Assembly: GCF_000772105.1 (NCBI RefSeq)
Contig: NZ_CP009354.1
Coordinates: 496,001-560,000 of the forward strand
Direction: 5' to 3'
Origin: Vibrio tubiashii ATCC 19109
Lineage (GTDB): Bacteria > Pseudomonadota > Gammaproteobacteria > Enterobacterales > Vibrionaceae
Length of the DNA: 64,000 nucleotides
The notes under the pieces were generated by a model that saw only the letters and a program-made list of their open reading frames with translations, was not told the origin of the DNA and made no database searches. Of the stretch, positions 8,601 to 18,020 are shown piece by piece (positions within the stretch are counted from its first letter, which is position 1; every line of letters starts with the position of its first letter). The translations under genes and the position numbers were made by a program.

Positions 8601-9893
8601 TTATGCTTCTGCAGCAATAATTGCGAAGCAGCGGTCTGCCGCTTCTAGTGTCGCTTCAATCTCTTTGCTACCGTGAGCAAGTGACGTGAAGCTTGCTTCG
8701 AATGCTGATGGAGCAAGGTAAACACCGTGGTCTAGCATTAGGTGGAAGAAGCGTTTGAAGCGTTCGATATCACATTTCGTCACGTCTTCGTAGCGAGTAA
8801 TGCTTTCTTGGTCAGTGAAGAAGAAGCCAAACATACCGCCAACTTGGTTAACCACTAATGGGATGTTGTGGTTGTCAGCCAAAGCTTTAAAGCCTTCTGC
8901 AAGTTGCTTGGTTTTTGAAGCTAGGCGTTTTTCATTGCCTTCTTCTTTTAACAGGTTCAAACATGCAAAGCCTGCAGCCATTGCTACTGGGTTACCAGAA
9001 AGCGTTCCCGCTTGGTAAACAGGACCTGTTGGTGCGATATGTTGCATGACTTCTTTACGACCACCGAATGCGCCAACTGGCATACCACCACCAATAACTT
9101 TACCTAGAGTCGTTAGGTCTGGCTTGATGTTGTAGTAGCCTTGTGCGCCACCTAGAGCAACGCGGAAGCCTGTCATTACTTCATCAAAGATTAACAGAGC
9201 GCCTTCTTCATCACAGATTTGACGCAGTCCTTCGTGGAAACCTTCTACTGGCGGAATACAGTTCATATTGCCTGCCACTGGCTCTACGATGATACAAGCG
9301 ATCTCACCTTTGTTTGCTGCAAACAGCTCACGTACTGAATCTAGGTCGTTAAATGTAGCGGTTAGCGTGTGCTTAGCAAAATCAGCAGGAACACCTGGTG
9401 AGCTAGGTTGACCTAAAGTCAATGCGCCTGAGCCAGCTTTAACCAATAGGCTGTCTGCATGACCGTGATAACAGCCTTCAAACTTCATAATCTTGTCACG
9501 ACCAGTGTAGCCACGAGCTAGACGAATCGCACTCATTGTCGCTTCTGTACCTGAACTTACCATACGCACTTGCTCCATTGATGGAACAAGTTCTGATACA
9601 AGCTCAGCCATAGCAATTTCCATCTCAGTCGGAGCGCCAAAGCTAAGACCACGTTGTGCTGCATCAATAACCGCTTCACGGATGACTGCGTGGTTGTGAC
9701 CAAGAATCATTGGACCCCAAGAGCCTACGTAGTCGATGTAGGCTTTACCATCAGCATCAAAAATCAATGGGCCGTCGGCACGTTCTACGAAGATTGGCGC
9801 GCCACCAACGCCGTTAAAAGCACGTACAGGAGAGTTCACGCCGCCAGGAATGGTTTGCTGTGCTTTTTGAAATAGATCAGCTGATTTGGTCAT
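8601..9893 (-). CDS. hemL: Glutamate-1-semialdehyde 2,1-aminomutase
   Basis: A 430-residue PLP enzyme that converts glutamate-1-semialdehyde to 5-aminolevulinate, the last step of the C5 route to haem. PLP-binding Lys265 lies in [10 protein letters not shown]; other family blocks are [10 protein letters not shown] near the N-terminus, [10 protein letters not shown] and FDEVMTGFR. The start is set at MTKSADLFQ, where AGAGGA precedes the ATG by 6 nt. The frame stays open 35 codons further upstream, but that extension lacks similarity to the family. The gene is divergent from erpA with about 250 bp of shared promoter space. Confidence 0.96.
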   Translation of the reverse strand: MTKSADLFQKAQQTIPGGVNSPVRAFNGVGGAPIFVERADGPLIFDADGKAYIDYVGSWGPMILGHNHAVIREAVIDAAQRGLSFGAPTEMEIAMAELVSELVPSMEQVRMVSSGTEATMSAIRLARGYTGRDKIMKFEGCYHGHADSLLVKAGSGALTLGQPSSPGVPADFAKHTLTATFNDLDSVRELFAANKGEIACIIVEPVAGNMNCIPPVEGFHEGLRQICDEEGALLIFDEVMTGFRVALGGAQGYYNIKPDLTTLGKVIGGGMPVGAFGGRKEVMQHIAPTGPVYQAGTLSGNPVAMAAGFACLNLLKEEGNEKRLASKTKQLAEGFKALADNHNIPLVVNQVGGMFGFFFTDQESITRYEDVTKCDIERFKRFFHLMLDHGVYLAPSAFEASFTSLAHGSKEIEATLEAADRCFAIIAAEA

Positions 9894-10144
9894 GGGATAT
9901 CCTCTTTTGATTGCTCGGACCAATTTGGCTCGCATTGTACCTGCCCTGCCGGATTCAATAAAACGCTTTGCGCCACATTCTGAATACTTTGACAGCAAAT
10001 AAACCGCAAATAGTGTAAAAAATGGCTTGAAAAGTGGTGAATACTTGAACGCTTCACTCAGGTATTAGATAATCACTGCAATATTAAAAGATAAGTTCCA
10101 GATGGTGAGTGCAGTCTGGATGCAGAAGACTGAGAGAGGTCATC

Positions 10145-10486
10145 GTGAGCGAAGTAAATATCCCATTAACATTTTCAGATGCAGCGGCTCAGCGAGTAGG
10201 CGCTTTAATTGCTGAAGAAGAGAACCCAAACCTGAAGCTACGTGTATACATCACGGGCGGCGGCTGTAGCGGCTTCCAATACGGGTTTACGTTTGACGAA
10301 AGCGTCAATGAAGGTGATACCACGATTGTAAACAGTGGCGTGACTTTAGTCGTTGACCCTATGAGCCTCCAGTACCTAGTGGGTGGACAAGTCGATTACA
10401 CTGAAGGCCTTGAAGGCTCACGCTTCTTCGTTAACAACCCGAATGCGACCACTACCTGTGGCTGTGGTGCATCTTTTAGTGTTTAA
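10145..10486 (+). CDS. erpA: Iron-sulfur cluster insertion protein ErpA
   Basis: A 113-residue A-type carrier that delivers Fe-S clusters to targets such as the isoprenoid enzyme IspH, which is also encoded in this window. The three conserved Cys are C41 (GGGCSGF), C105 and C107 (CGCGASF). The start is GTG at 10145, preceded by GAGAGG, and gives the standard family length; an upstream in-frame ATG at 10109 would add 12 unconserved residues. It is divergent from hemL and ends at its own terminator. Confidence 0.95.
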   Translation: MSEVNIPLTFSDAAAQRVGALIAEEENPNLKLRVYITGGGCSGFQYGFTFDESVNEGDTTIVNSGVTLVVDPMSLQYLVGGQVDYTEGLEGSRFFVNNPNATTTCGCGASFSV

Positions 10487-10503
10487 TCACTGACCGTTTT
10501 GTC

Positions 10504-10533
10504 AAAGGCTGCATTGATTGCAGCCTTTGTTTT
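10504..10533 (+). terminator. Terminator of erpA
   Basis: Stem AAAGGCTGCA/TGCAGCCTTT (10504-10513 and 10519-10528), followed by GTTTT. Confidence 0.85.
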
Positions 10534-10737
10534 ATCTGCCTCTCAGATTCCAGAAACTGAGACCTACTCTAAAATACTGTCCAACTGTATTTTATTTTTG
10601 TTTGGTTAATTTATATCCTGAATAATACTTCTCACGAATGAATCTCGTGAGCCCCTATATCTAAGGCTTACCTAGTCACCGTTACGCAGGTTGTTACGGT
10701 TGAATTAGGATGCGATATAGAATTACTAAGGATAGTT

Positions 10738-11820
10738 ATGGCTAGTATCTCTCCGTTGCGTTTTATCGCGACCAGACCTTATCTTGTATCTCTTTTTTTA
10801 GTCACTGTACTTACGCTCTGGCTTGGCGTCGGTATGTTAAATGCTGAAGACTCCACCCCACAACATAACGAACAGGAGATCCCTTTAGCTAAGGTGGCTT
10901 TCACTTCGTTTGTCGCCAACCCTACCCATAGGAGCATCGATCTCTATGGACGGACTGCTCCCAATAAGCAAGCAAAACTAGGCGCTGAGATTGCAGGTAA
11001 AATTACCCAGCTTAAAGTTTCCAAAGGGGACAATGTTAAGCAAGGACAAGTGATTGCGCTGATTGATAAAGGCGATCTTGAGATTCAACTAGAGCGCGCA
11101 CAAGCCATGCTTAAGGTAAAAGAGAAAGAGTTTAAAGCGGCCAAGTCGCTGCAAAGTAAAGGCTTGCAGGGTGAGGTCGCCTTCACCAACGCTCAGGCGG
11201 GTTTGGTTGAAGCTAAAGCTATGGTAAGCAATGCCAAAATTGCTTTGCGTAACACCTCTGTGACAGCGCCGTTTACTGGCATTGTCGATCATCTGTTTAT
11301 TGAGAAAGGGGACTTTGTCGGTGTAGGCGATCCTGTCGCGAGCTTACTTGACTTGAGTATGATTGTGATTGAAGCCGATGTCAGCGAGCGACATATTCAA
11401 GACTTAGTGCTCGGCCAACAAGCGCAAGTTCGTTTTATTAATGGTCAACAGGCACAAGGCGAAGTTCGTTACATCTCGCGCGTTTCCTCTGATTCGACCA
11501 ACACCTTTCCGATAGAAATCGAGCTGCCTAACCCTAAGCAGAGAATCCCTGCTGGTATCAGTACTGAAGTGACTCTGAACTTGCAAGATCAACTCGCTAT
11601 CAAGGTGACGCCAGCCATGCTCGCTCTAGATGATGACGGTAATCTTGGGGTTAAAACTCTAGTCGCAGATCGTATTAAGTTTGTTCCTATTAACCTAGTT
11701 AAAGCTGAACAAGATGGCGTGTGGCTGACAGGATTGGGCGAGAGCGTTGATATCGTCACTACCGGGCAGGGCTTTGTTCGCGATGGCGATCAAGTCATCG
11801 CTGTAGAGCAGCAAGAATAG
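10738..11820 (+). CDS. vexL: RND efflux periplasmic adaptor (membrane fusion protein)
   Basis: A 360-residue adaptor of an RND pump. An N-terminal signal-anchor (residues 15-34) is followed by a lipoyl half-motif (AEIAGKITQLKVSKGDNVKQG), an alpha-hairpin (about 110-160), the second lipoyl half (VTAPFTGIVDHLFIEKGDFV) and beta-barrel domains. It links the inner-membrane pump to an outer-membrane channel; no TolC gene is adjacent. There is no lipobox, so it is anchored by the N-terminal helix. The pump gene starts 11 bp downstream, so the two form an operon. The position matches V. cholerae VC0628/VC0629; the name vexL rests on memory of that locus. Confidence 0.82.
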   Translation: MASISPLRFIATRPYLVSLFLVTVLTLWLGVGMLNAEDSTPQHNEQEIPLAKVAFTSFVANPTHRSIDLYGRTAPNKQAKLGAEIAGKITQLKVSKGDNVKQGQVIALIDKGDLEIQLERAQAMLKVKEKEFKAAKSLQSKGLQGEVAFTNAQAGLVEAKAMVSNAKIALRNTSVTAPFTGIVDHLFIEKGDFVGVGDPVASLLDLSMIVIEADVSERHIQDLVLGQQAQVRFINGQQAQGEVRYISRVSSDSTNTFPIEIELPNPKQRIPAGISTEVTLNLQDQLAIKVTPAMLALDDDGNLGVKTLVADRIKFVPINLVKAEQDGVWLTGLGESVDIVTTGQGFVRDGDQVIAVEQQE

Positions 11821-11831
11821 GAGGCGCGATT

Positions 11832-14800
11832 ATGTTTGCATTGATTGATGCGGCGCTTTCTCGCACGCGCACCATGATGGTGTTGTTGGTGTTTATTCTT
11901 CTTGCTGGCGCTGCGACATACGTGACGATTCCCAAAGAGTCGAGTCCAGATATCACCATCCCTATTATCTATGTATCGGTTGGGCACCAAGGTATTTCGC
12001 CATCAGACTCAGAAAGGCTGCTAGTACGCCCAATCGAGCAAGAGTTAAGATCGATTGAAGGGGTTAAAGAGATGACCTCTACCGCATCGGAGGGGCATGC
12101 CTCTGTGATGCTGGAATTTAGTGTCGGTGTCGATCTCAACAAAGCGATGGCAGATGTGCGTGAAGCCGTTGACCTCGCTAAGCCTAAGTTACCTAGCGAT
12201 AGTGATGAACCGACTGTTAATGAAGTGACTTTGGCATCAGAAGAGCCTGCTTTATCTATCGTGCTATATGGTACGGTGCCAGAGCGCACTATTGTTCAGA
12301 TTGCGCGCCAACTAAGAGATAAGCTTGAAAGCTATCGTCAGATCCTTGAAGTGGATATTGCTGGTGATCGCGAAGATATTGTCGAGATCGTGGTTGATCC
12401 GCTTTTAATGGAAAGCTACGGGCTCGATCAAGCAGATATCTACAATCTGATTGCCTTGAACAACAAAGTGGTTGCGGCAGGCTTTGTTGATACCGGTTAT
12501 GGGCGTTTCTCAGTGAAAGTGCCATCAGTGTTTGATTCCTTGAAAGACGTGCTTGAACTGCCTGTCAAGGTAGACGGTAAGCAAGTAATCACTTTTGGTG
12601 ATGTCGCGACCGTACGTCGAGCTTTCCGAGATCCAGAGAGCTACGCGAGACTCGATGGTAAATCTGCAGTTGTACTTGATGTTAAAAAGCGTGCGGGCGA
12701 AAACATCATCGAAACCGTTGCGTTAATAAAAACGGTTTTAGAAGAGGCGCAAAAACGTCCTGAATGGCCAAATAACCTATTAGTTAAGTACACTTGGGAT
12801 CAATCCAAAGACGTTAAGATGATGCTTAACGATCTGCAAAATAACATTCTGTCGGCAATCATTTTGGTTGTTATCGTCATCATCGCGATTTTAGGCGTTC
12901 GAACCGCTTTCTTGGTTGGTGTGTCTATACCAGGCTCTTTTCTGACTGGGCTTTTAGTTCTGTCTGTATTTGGTTTAACTGTCAACATCGTGGTGTTGTT
13001 CTCGCTGATTATGGCTGTAGGCATGTTGGTAGACGGCGCAATTGTGGTGACTGAGTTTGCCGACAGGCGCATGCAAGAGGGGACGCCACGTCGAGAGGCG
13101 TATCGAGATGCGGCGAAACGTATGGCGTGGCCAATTACTGCGTCAACGGCGACGACTTTAGCGGCATTTGCACCATTGCTTTTCTGGCCAGATGTGACTG
13201 GTGAGTTCATGAAGTACTTGCCGCTTACCTTGATCGCAACTTTAACCGCATCACTGGCAATGGCGTTATTGCTCGTCCCTGTACTAGGGAGCTTAATCGG
13301 TCGACCGCAACACGTAACTAAAGCGCAGCGTGAAAAAATGGTCGCCTTGCATGACGGTGATTTCTCTAAAGCGACCGGTATCACTAAGCTCTATTTTCAT
13401 ACCTTAGATATCGCGATTCGCCATCCACTGAAGATCTTGTTGAGTGCAATTCTGTTAGCTATTGCGGTGGGCTTTACCTACGCCAAAGCGGGCTTGGGCG
13501 CTGAGTTTTTCCCTGAAGTTGATCCCCCTTTCTTTACCGTTAAAGTGCGCTCTTATGGCGATCTCTCCCTTGATGAGAAAGACGTTATCATGCGTGATAT
13601 TGAGGCGGTGATGCTTGGGCATGATGAGTTCGAAAGCGTCTACACCAAAACAGGTGGCGACGACGAAATCGGGCAAATCCAAATTACGCCAGTCGATTGG
13701 CAATATCGCCGTAAAGTCAAAGAGATCATTGAAGAGCTCAAGCAACAAACGGATCAATATGCAGGGGTGGAAATAGAGTACAAGTTCCCGGATGCTGGTC
13801 CACCCGTTGAGCATGACCTAGTGATTGAGATGTCAGCGCGGATTCCTGATCAACTCGATGGCGCCGCAAAGTTAGTGAGGCAATGGGCAGACAATTACCC
13901 TGCGTTTACCAACCTGAGTGATACCTCAAGTAAAGAGGGGATCGACTGGCAAATTGATATTCGTCGTGATGATGCCTCGCGCTTTGCCGCGGATGCAACA
14001 TTAGTTGGTAATACGGTTCAGTTTGTCACTAACGGCTTAAAAATTGGTGATTATCTACCCGATGACGCCACTGAAGAAGTCGATATTTTGGTGCGTTATC
14101 CGGAAGAGAAACGCGATATTGGTCGCTTTGATCAATTGCGAGTCAAAACAGCCGCAGGTCTTGTGCCTATTACTAATTTTGCCAATATTGTTCCTGAGCA
14201 GAAACAAGATACGATTCGCCGAATCGACGGACATCGCGTGATCAACATTATGGCCGACATGAAAGAGGGCTATAACCTCGCATTGGAGTTGCCAAAGATC
14301 AATGAGGCGGTTTCCAAGCTCGATCTCCCTTCGAGTGTTGAGTTTAAGATTCGTGGTCAGAATGAAGAGCAAGAAAACTCTTCTGCCTTCCTGCAAAACG
14401 CTTTCTTGGTCGCCTTGGTTGTGATGGCGCTGATCTTGATTACTCAGTTTAATAGTTTCTATCAGGCATTTTTGATTCTAAGTGCTGTTCTGTTCTCAAC
14501 AGTGGGGGTATTTGTCGGCTTGCTCGTGTTCCAAAAACCGTTTGGCATCATCATGTCAGGTATTGGTGTTATTGCCCTCGCAGGGATCGTGGTTAACAAC
14601 AATATCGTGTTAATTGATACCTACAATCAGCTATTAAAACGTGGGCTCGATAAACGCGAAGCAATATTGCGCACGGGTGTGCAGCGTTTAAGACCTGTGT
14701 TGTTAACCACGGTGACGACCATACTTGGTCTACTGCCTATGGTGCTTGAAATGAACATCGATCTTATCAATCAGAAGATCGAGTTTGGCGCCCCTAGTAC

Positions 14801-14948
14801 TCAGTGGTGGTCGCAATTAGCGACAGCGGTAGCGGGTGGATTAGCCTTTGCTACTGTGTTGACCTTAGTCTTGACGCCTTGTCTGTTGATGCTTGGCAGA
14901 GTTCATAAAGTGGAAGAGCAGGCTAACCAAGTCATTGAAGCAGAATAG
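11832..14948 (+). CDS. vexM: RND-family efflux pump, inner-membrane subunit
   Basis: A 1038-residue pump with the internal duplication of RND proteins: a first membrane helix (residues 12-30), a large periplasmic loop, helices at about 335-560 including the proton-relay helix GMLVDGAIVVTEFADRRM, a second loop, and helices at about 850-1025. GGAGG precedes the ATG. It belongs to the hydrophobe/amphiphile group by length and by the PKESSPDI segment. The substrate is unknown. The last residues run to a bidirectional terminator shared with shyC. Confidence 0.87.
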   Translation: MFALIDAALSRTRTMMVLLVFILLAGAATYVTIPKESSPDITIPIIYVSVGHQGISPSDSERLLVRPIEQELRSIEGVKEMTSTASEGHASVMLEFSVGVDLNKAMADVREAVDLAKPKLPSDSDEPTVNEVTLASEEPALSIVLYGTVPERTIVQIARQLRDKLESYRQILEVDIAGDREDIVEIVVDPLLMESYGLDQADIYNLIALNNKVVAAGFVDTGYGRFSVKVPSVFDSLKDVLELPVKVDGKQVITFGDVATVRRAFRDPESYARLDGKSAVVLDVKKRAGENIIETVALIKTVLEEAQKRPEWPNNLLVKYTWDQSKDVKMMLNDLQNNILSAIILVVIVIIAILGVRTAFLVGVSIPGSFLTGLLVLSVFGLTVNIVVLFSLIMAVGMLVDGAIVVTEFADRRMQEGTPRREAYRDAAKRMAWPITASTATTLAAFAPLLFWPDVTGEFMKYLPLTLIATLTASLAMALLLVPVLGSLIGRPQHVTKAQREKMVALHDGDFSKATGITKLYFHTLDIAIRHPLKILLSAILLAIAVGFTYAKAGLGAEFFPEVDPPFFTVKVRSYGDLSLDEKDVIMRDIEAVMLGHDEFESVYTKTGGDDEIGQIQITPVDWQYRRKVKEIIEELKQQTDQYAGVEIEYKFPDAGPPVEHDLVIEMSARIPDQLDGAAKLVRQWADNYPAFTNLSDTSSKEGIDWQIDIRRDDASRFAADATLVGNTVQFVTNGLKIGDYLPDDATEEVDILVRYPEEKRDIGRFDQLRVKTAAGLVPITNFANIVPEQKQDTIRRIDGHRVINIMADMKEGYNLALELPKINEAVSKLDLPSSVEFKIRGQNEEQENSSAFLQNAFLVALVVMALILITQFNSFYQAFLILSAVLFSTVGVFVGLLVFQKPFGIIMSGIGVIALAGIVVNNNIVLIDTYNQLLKRGLDKREAILRTGVQRLRPVLLTTVTTILGLLPMVLEMNIDLINQKIEFGAPSTQWWSQLATAVAGGLAFATVLTLVLTPCLLMLGRVHKVEEQANQVIEAE

Positions 14949-14960
14949 AAACACCAGCAA

Positions 14961-14996
14961 AAAAGAAAGACCCGCATGATGCGGGTCTTTGTGTTT
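14961..14996. terminator. Bidirectional terminator between the RND pump and shyC
   Basis: Stem AAAGACCCGC/GCGGGTCTTT (14966-14975 and 14981-14990) with A-rich DNA on one side and T-rich on the other, serving two convergent genes. Confidence 0.85.
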
Positions 14997-16281
14997 ATGG
15001 AGTCGCGAGCAACTCTCCGTAACGCTCTAACTTCTCTAGCCTTAATTTTGCGTTGGCAATATACGTGGTTTTGGCTTTGCCTGTCAGAGATTTAGATTGT
15101 GGTAGCTTAACCGTTCTTGGGTTTTTATGTACCCCGTTTACTAAGAATTCATAGTGTAGGTGAGGGCCAGTGACGCGTCCTGTTCCACCTAGCGTACCTA
15201 TTGTTTGCCCTTGTTTTACACGTTGCCCTGTTTTGACTTTACGACGCTGTAAGTGGAGGTACTTAGTAATATAGGTATTGCTATGTTTGATAAACACATA
15301 GTTACCATTGAACTGGTTGTAACTCGATTTTAGAACCGTACCGTCACCAGCAGCCCATATCGGTGTGCCAACTGGTGCAGCATAGTCAGTGCCGCGGTGT
15401 GCGCGGACTTTCCCTGTTACTGGATGGCGACGAGTTGGGTTAAAGTTTGAACTAACGCGACGGAAATCGAGCGGAGAGCGCAAGAAGGCTTTCTTCATTG
15501 CACGACCATTTTCGTCGTAGTAATTACCCGTTTTGTCGTCGAGAATCGCTTTAAAGGTATCACCTTGGTTTTTGAAGATGGCAGCAATGATTTTACCTCG
15601 GCCGACAACTTCACCCTCAACGACTTTCTCTTGATAAAGAATCTTAAAGTTATCCCCGCCACGAATATCCAAAGCAAAGTCGATATCCCAGCCAAAAATG
15701 CCCGCTAGTTCCATGATCTGGTTTGGTGTTAGACCAGCATTGACGCCCGCGTTCCAGAAGTTTGAAGTGATATCTGCCTCAGCATAGTTGTACTGATAGT
15801 GGACCTGTTTTTTATCAATCGTTGAGGTATAGCCACCCTCTGATTTGGTGACAAGAAAGGTCTCATAAGGGCTAATGACGCGTTTTAGTTGAATCAGTTG
15901 GTTGTCAGCATCGAAGCCTAGCTGGAATGAATCACCCGGTCGAACTCGGGTTAACTGCCTTTCAATATCTTTATTAGTTGAAGTCAGTTGATACAGCAGG
16001 CGAGAAGAAAGCCCAGCACGTTGAAAAAGTAGTGCCATGCTGTCGCCAGAGCCTATGGTATGTTTTTCCCATCGCAGCACTGCAAGTTTTGGTGCTGACT
16101 CTTGCAAAGCGAGCAATTCAAGATCAATGGCTAGCGGGTAGGCTTTACCTACTTGATAGTTGCTCTCCTCTTGACGGAGATCTTTCGGCGCTGGCAGAAA
16201 CAAAGCAATGACGATAAAAGCGCTAAATAAGGCGATAAGGGCTCGGTGAATCCATGGCAATCGAGCGAAAAGAGACAACAT
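14995..16281 (-). CDS. shyC: M23 cell-wall endopeptidase (ShyC/MepM type)
   Basis: A 428-residue zinc D,D-endopeptidase that cuts peptide cross-links to allow sacculus growth. One N-terminal membrane anchor (about 13-29) is followed by a LysM-like region (about 75-125, HTIGSGDSMALLFQRAGL), a second domain, then a LytM domain with zinc ligands in HRGTDYAAPVGTPIW (His/Asp) and the HLHYEF motif. V. cholerae has three such enzymes (ShyA, B, C); the position between vexM and tyrS fits ShyC (VC0630). The paralogue choice rests on that context. The gene is divergent from tyrS, with about 130 bp between them. Confidence 0.83.
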   Translation of the reverse strand: MLSLFARLPWIHRALIALFSAFIVIALFLPAPKDLRQEESNYQVGKAYPLAIDLELLALQESAPKLAVLRWEKHTIGSGDSMALLFQRAGLSSRLLYQLTSTNKDIERQLTRVRPGDSFQLGFDADNQLIQLKRVISPYETFLVTKSEGGYTSTIDKKQVHYQYNYAEADITSNFWNAGVNAGLTPNQIMELAGIFGWDIDFALDIRGGDNFKILYQEKVVEGEVVGRGKIIAAIFKNQGDTFKAILDDKTGNYYDENGRAMKKAFLRSPLDFRRVSSNFNPTRRHPVTGKVRAHRGTDYAAPVGTPIWAAGDGTVLKSSYNQFNGNYVFIKHSNTYITKYLHLQRRKVKTGQRVKQGQTIGTLGGTGRVTGPHLHYEFLVNGVHKNPRTVKLPQSKSLTGKAKTTYIANAKLRLEKLERYGELLATP

Positions 16282-16410
16282 CTTATGTCCGTTCTAAAAA
16301 ATTCAGTAAAAAAGCTCAGCTGTTTAGTCTAACTGGTTTCAAAAAGCATCGCTATTCAAGTAAGATGACCAACTAACAAATTTTTGCCAAATCTGTGGGA
16401 GTGAACAAGA

Positions 16411-17598
16411 ATGGCGAGCATTGAAGCTGCACTAGCCGAGATTAAGCGCGGTGTTGAAGAACTGATTCCAGAAGAAGAACTGATTGCTAAGTTGAAAGAG
16501 GGTCGTCCTCTTCGTATTAAGTTAGGTGCCGATCCAACTGCACCGGATATTCACCTTGGTCATACAGTGATTTTCAACAAGCTGCGTGCATTTCAGGAGC
16601 TAGGCCACGACGTTACCTTCCTTATCGGTGATTTTACTGCCATGGTTGGTGACCCTACGGGTAAGAACAACACTCGTCCGCCACTAAGTCGTGAAGATGT
16701 ACTGCGCAACGCTGAAACCTACAAAGAGCAGGTATTTAAGATTCTAGATCCAGCTAAGACGAAAATTCAGTTTAACTCTGAGTGGTTGTCTGAGCTGGGT
16801 GCTGAGGGCATGATTCGCCTTGCTGCTAACCAAACCGTAGCACGTATGCTAGAGCGTGATGACTTTAAAAAGCGCTATGCAGGCGGTCAGCCTATCGCTA
16901 TTCATGAGTTCATGTACCCACTACTACAAGGTTATGATTCAGTCGCGATGGAAACTGACGTTGAGCTAGGTGGTACTGACCAGAAGTTCAACCTACTGAT
17001 GGGACGCGAACTGCAAAAATCGAACGGTCAGAAGCCACAGGTTGTACTAATGATGCCACTTCTTGTTGGCCTAGACGGCGAGAAGAAGATGTCTAAGTCG
17101 GCCAACAACTACATTGGTATCAGTGAAGCGCCAAGCGAAATGTTTGGTAAGATCATGTCGATCTCTGATGACCTAATGTGGAACTACTACGACTTGCTGT
17201 CGTTCCGTCCACTTGACGAAGTTGCTCAACTAAAAGCTGACGTTGAAGCAGGTCAGAACCCACGTGATGTAAAAGTGGCTCTAGCGAAAGAGATCATTGC
17301 ACGCTTCCACTCTCAGGCAGATGCTGACGCAGCGGAGCAAGAGTTCGTAAACCGTTTTGCTAAGAACCAAATTCCTGATGAAATGCCAGAGTTTGATTTT
17401 GATGCAGGTCTACCGGTAAGCAATATTCTTAAAGAAGCGGGTCTATGTGCCTCTACTTCTGAAGCAATGCGTATGGTTAAGCAAGGTGCAGCTAAGATTG
17501 ATGGCGAGAAGGTAGCAGACTCTAAGTTTGCTCCTGAAGCAGGGACTTACGTATTCCAAGTTGGTAAGCGTAAGTTTGCTCGTATCACGATTCAATAA
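16411..17598 (+). CDS. tyrS: Tyrosyl-tRNA synthetase
   Basis: A 395-residue class I synthetase charging tRNA-Tyr. HLGH (in [12 protein letters not shown]) and KMSKS ([11 protein letters not shown]) are both present, and an S4 RNA-binding domain occupies the last 65 residues ([17 protein letters not shown]). The length places it in the shorter TyrS group also found in V. cholerae rather than the 424-residue E. coli form. It is followed by its own terminator, so it does not share a transcript with the MgtE-like gene beyond. Confidence 0.95.
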   Translation: MASIEAALAEIKRGVEELIPEEELIAKLKEGRPLRIKLGADPTAPDIHLGHTVIFNKLRAFQELGHDVTFLIGDFTAMVGDPTGKNNTRPPLSREDVLRNAETYKEQVFKILDPAKTKIQFNSEWLSELGAEGMIRLAANQTVARMLERDDFKKRYAGGQPIAIHEFMYPLLQGYDSVAMETDVELGGTDQKFNLLMGRELQKSNGQKPQVVLMMPLLVGLDGEKKMSKSANNYIGISEAPSEMFGKIMSISDDLMWNYYDLLSFRPLDEVAQLKADVEAGQNPRDVKVALAKEIIARFHSQADADAAEQEFVNRFAKNQIPDEMPEFDFDAGLPVSNILKEAGLCASTSEAMRMVKQGAAKIDGEKVADSKFAPEAGTYVFQVGKRKFARITIQ

Positions 17599-17624
17599 TC
17601 GCTGAGCATTCCCAATATATGCAT

Positions 17625-17655
17625 TAAAAAGCGTCTTTTTTAGGCGCTTTTTTTA
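17625..17655 (+). terminator. Terminator of tyrS
   Basis: An AAAGCG.../...CGCTTT stem (about 17626-17635 with 17643-17652) and a T-run, 27 nt after the tyrS stop. Confidence 0.8.
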
Positions 17656-17737
17656 TGCGTGTCGCTAGAGGTTAAATATCTAACTTTTTTGCAAATTTGG
17701 GCTGCTTTAGTGGAGAACTTTTGTTATTATCCTCGCG

Positions 17738-17758
17738 CTGCCAAAACGGCAGTTTTTT
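17738..17758 (+). promoter_or_regulatory. Terminator-like hairpin at the head of the mgtE-like leader
   Basis: CTGCC (17738-17742) pairs with GGCAG (17748-17752) and is followed at once by TTTTTT. It lies just before the leader ORF and about 280 nt before the transporter. It may be an early terminator or a 5' stabilising hairpin. The AT-rich TTATTAT at 17723-17730 could be a -10 element giving a transcript that starts with this hairpin; that is not established. Confidence 0.5.
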
Positions 17759-17769
17759 CGGAGACTTTT

Positions 17770-17814
17770 ATGAACAATATCGACCATCCTCCTAGTATGA
17801 AAGGGGAAAAATAG
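17770..17814 (+). CDS. Putative 14-residue leader peptide upstream of the mgtE-like gene
   Basis: A short ORF, MNNIDHPPSMKGEK, with GGAGA 6 nt before the ATG and a TAG stop. It holds two adjacent Pro codons, which slow ribosomes. Pro-rich leader peptides control the Mg transport genes mgtA and mgtC of enterobacteria by coupling translation to downstream transcription. A similar role here is inference from position and content. The rest of the leader (17815-18020) carries a terminator-like hairpin. Confidence 0.45.
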   Translation: MNNIDHPPSMKGEK

Positions 17815-17944
17815 TCCGCTTCGGTATTGTCGTCTCACGCCTCTGCCATTGCGGTAGAGCGCTTCTCATCTCTTTGTGAATCCTCACGTTTTTCTCCTCT
17901 AAATTCTAGAATCCAATACAGCTTTTCTGTGCACTCGTGTACGG

Positions 17945-17963
17945 ATAGACGTGTCTATTTTTT
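17945..17963 (+). terminator. Candidate attenuator in the mgtE-like leader
   Basis: ATAGA/TCTAT (17945-17949 and 17954-17958) is followed by T6. It is enclosed by a 9-bp complementary pair, AATACAGCT (17915-17923) and AGCTGTATT (17975-17983). The stem alone is weak; the enclosing helix makes a folded regulatory RNA more likely. Confidence 0.4.
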
Positions 17964-18020
17964 GATTCAACATCAGCTGTATTTGATGGTCGTTACCTAT
18001 TGCCAATCGGGAGATTCGCC

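Noticed and set aside
9894..9998. 35-residue N-terminal extension of HemL
   Set aside because: It is not similar to the family; a good ribosome binding site supports the ATG at 9893.
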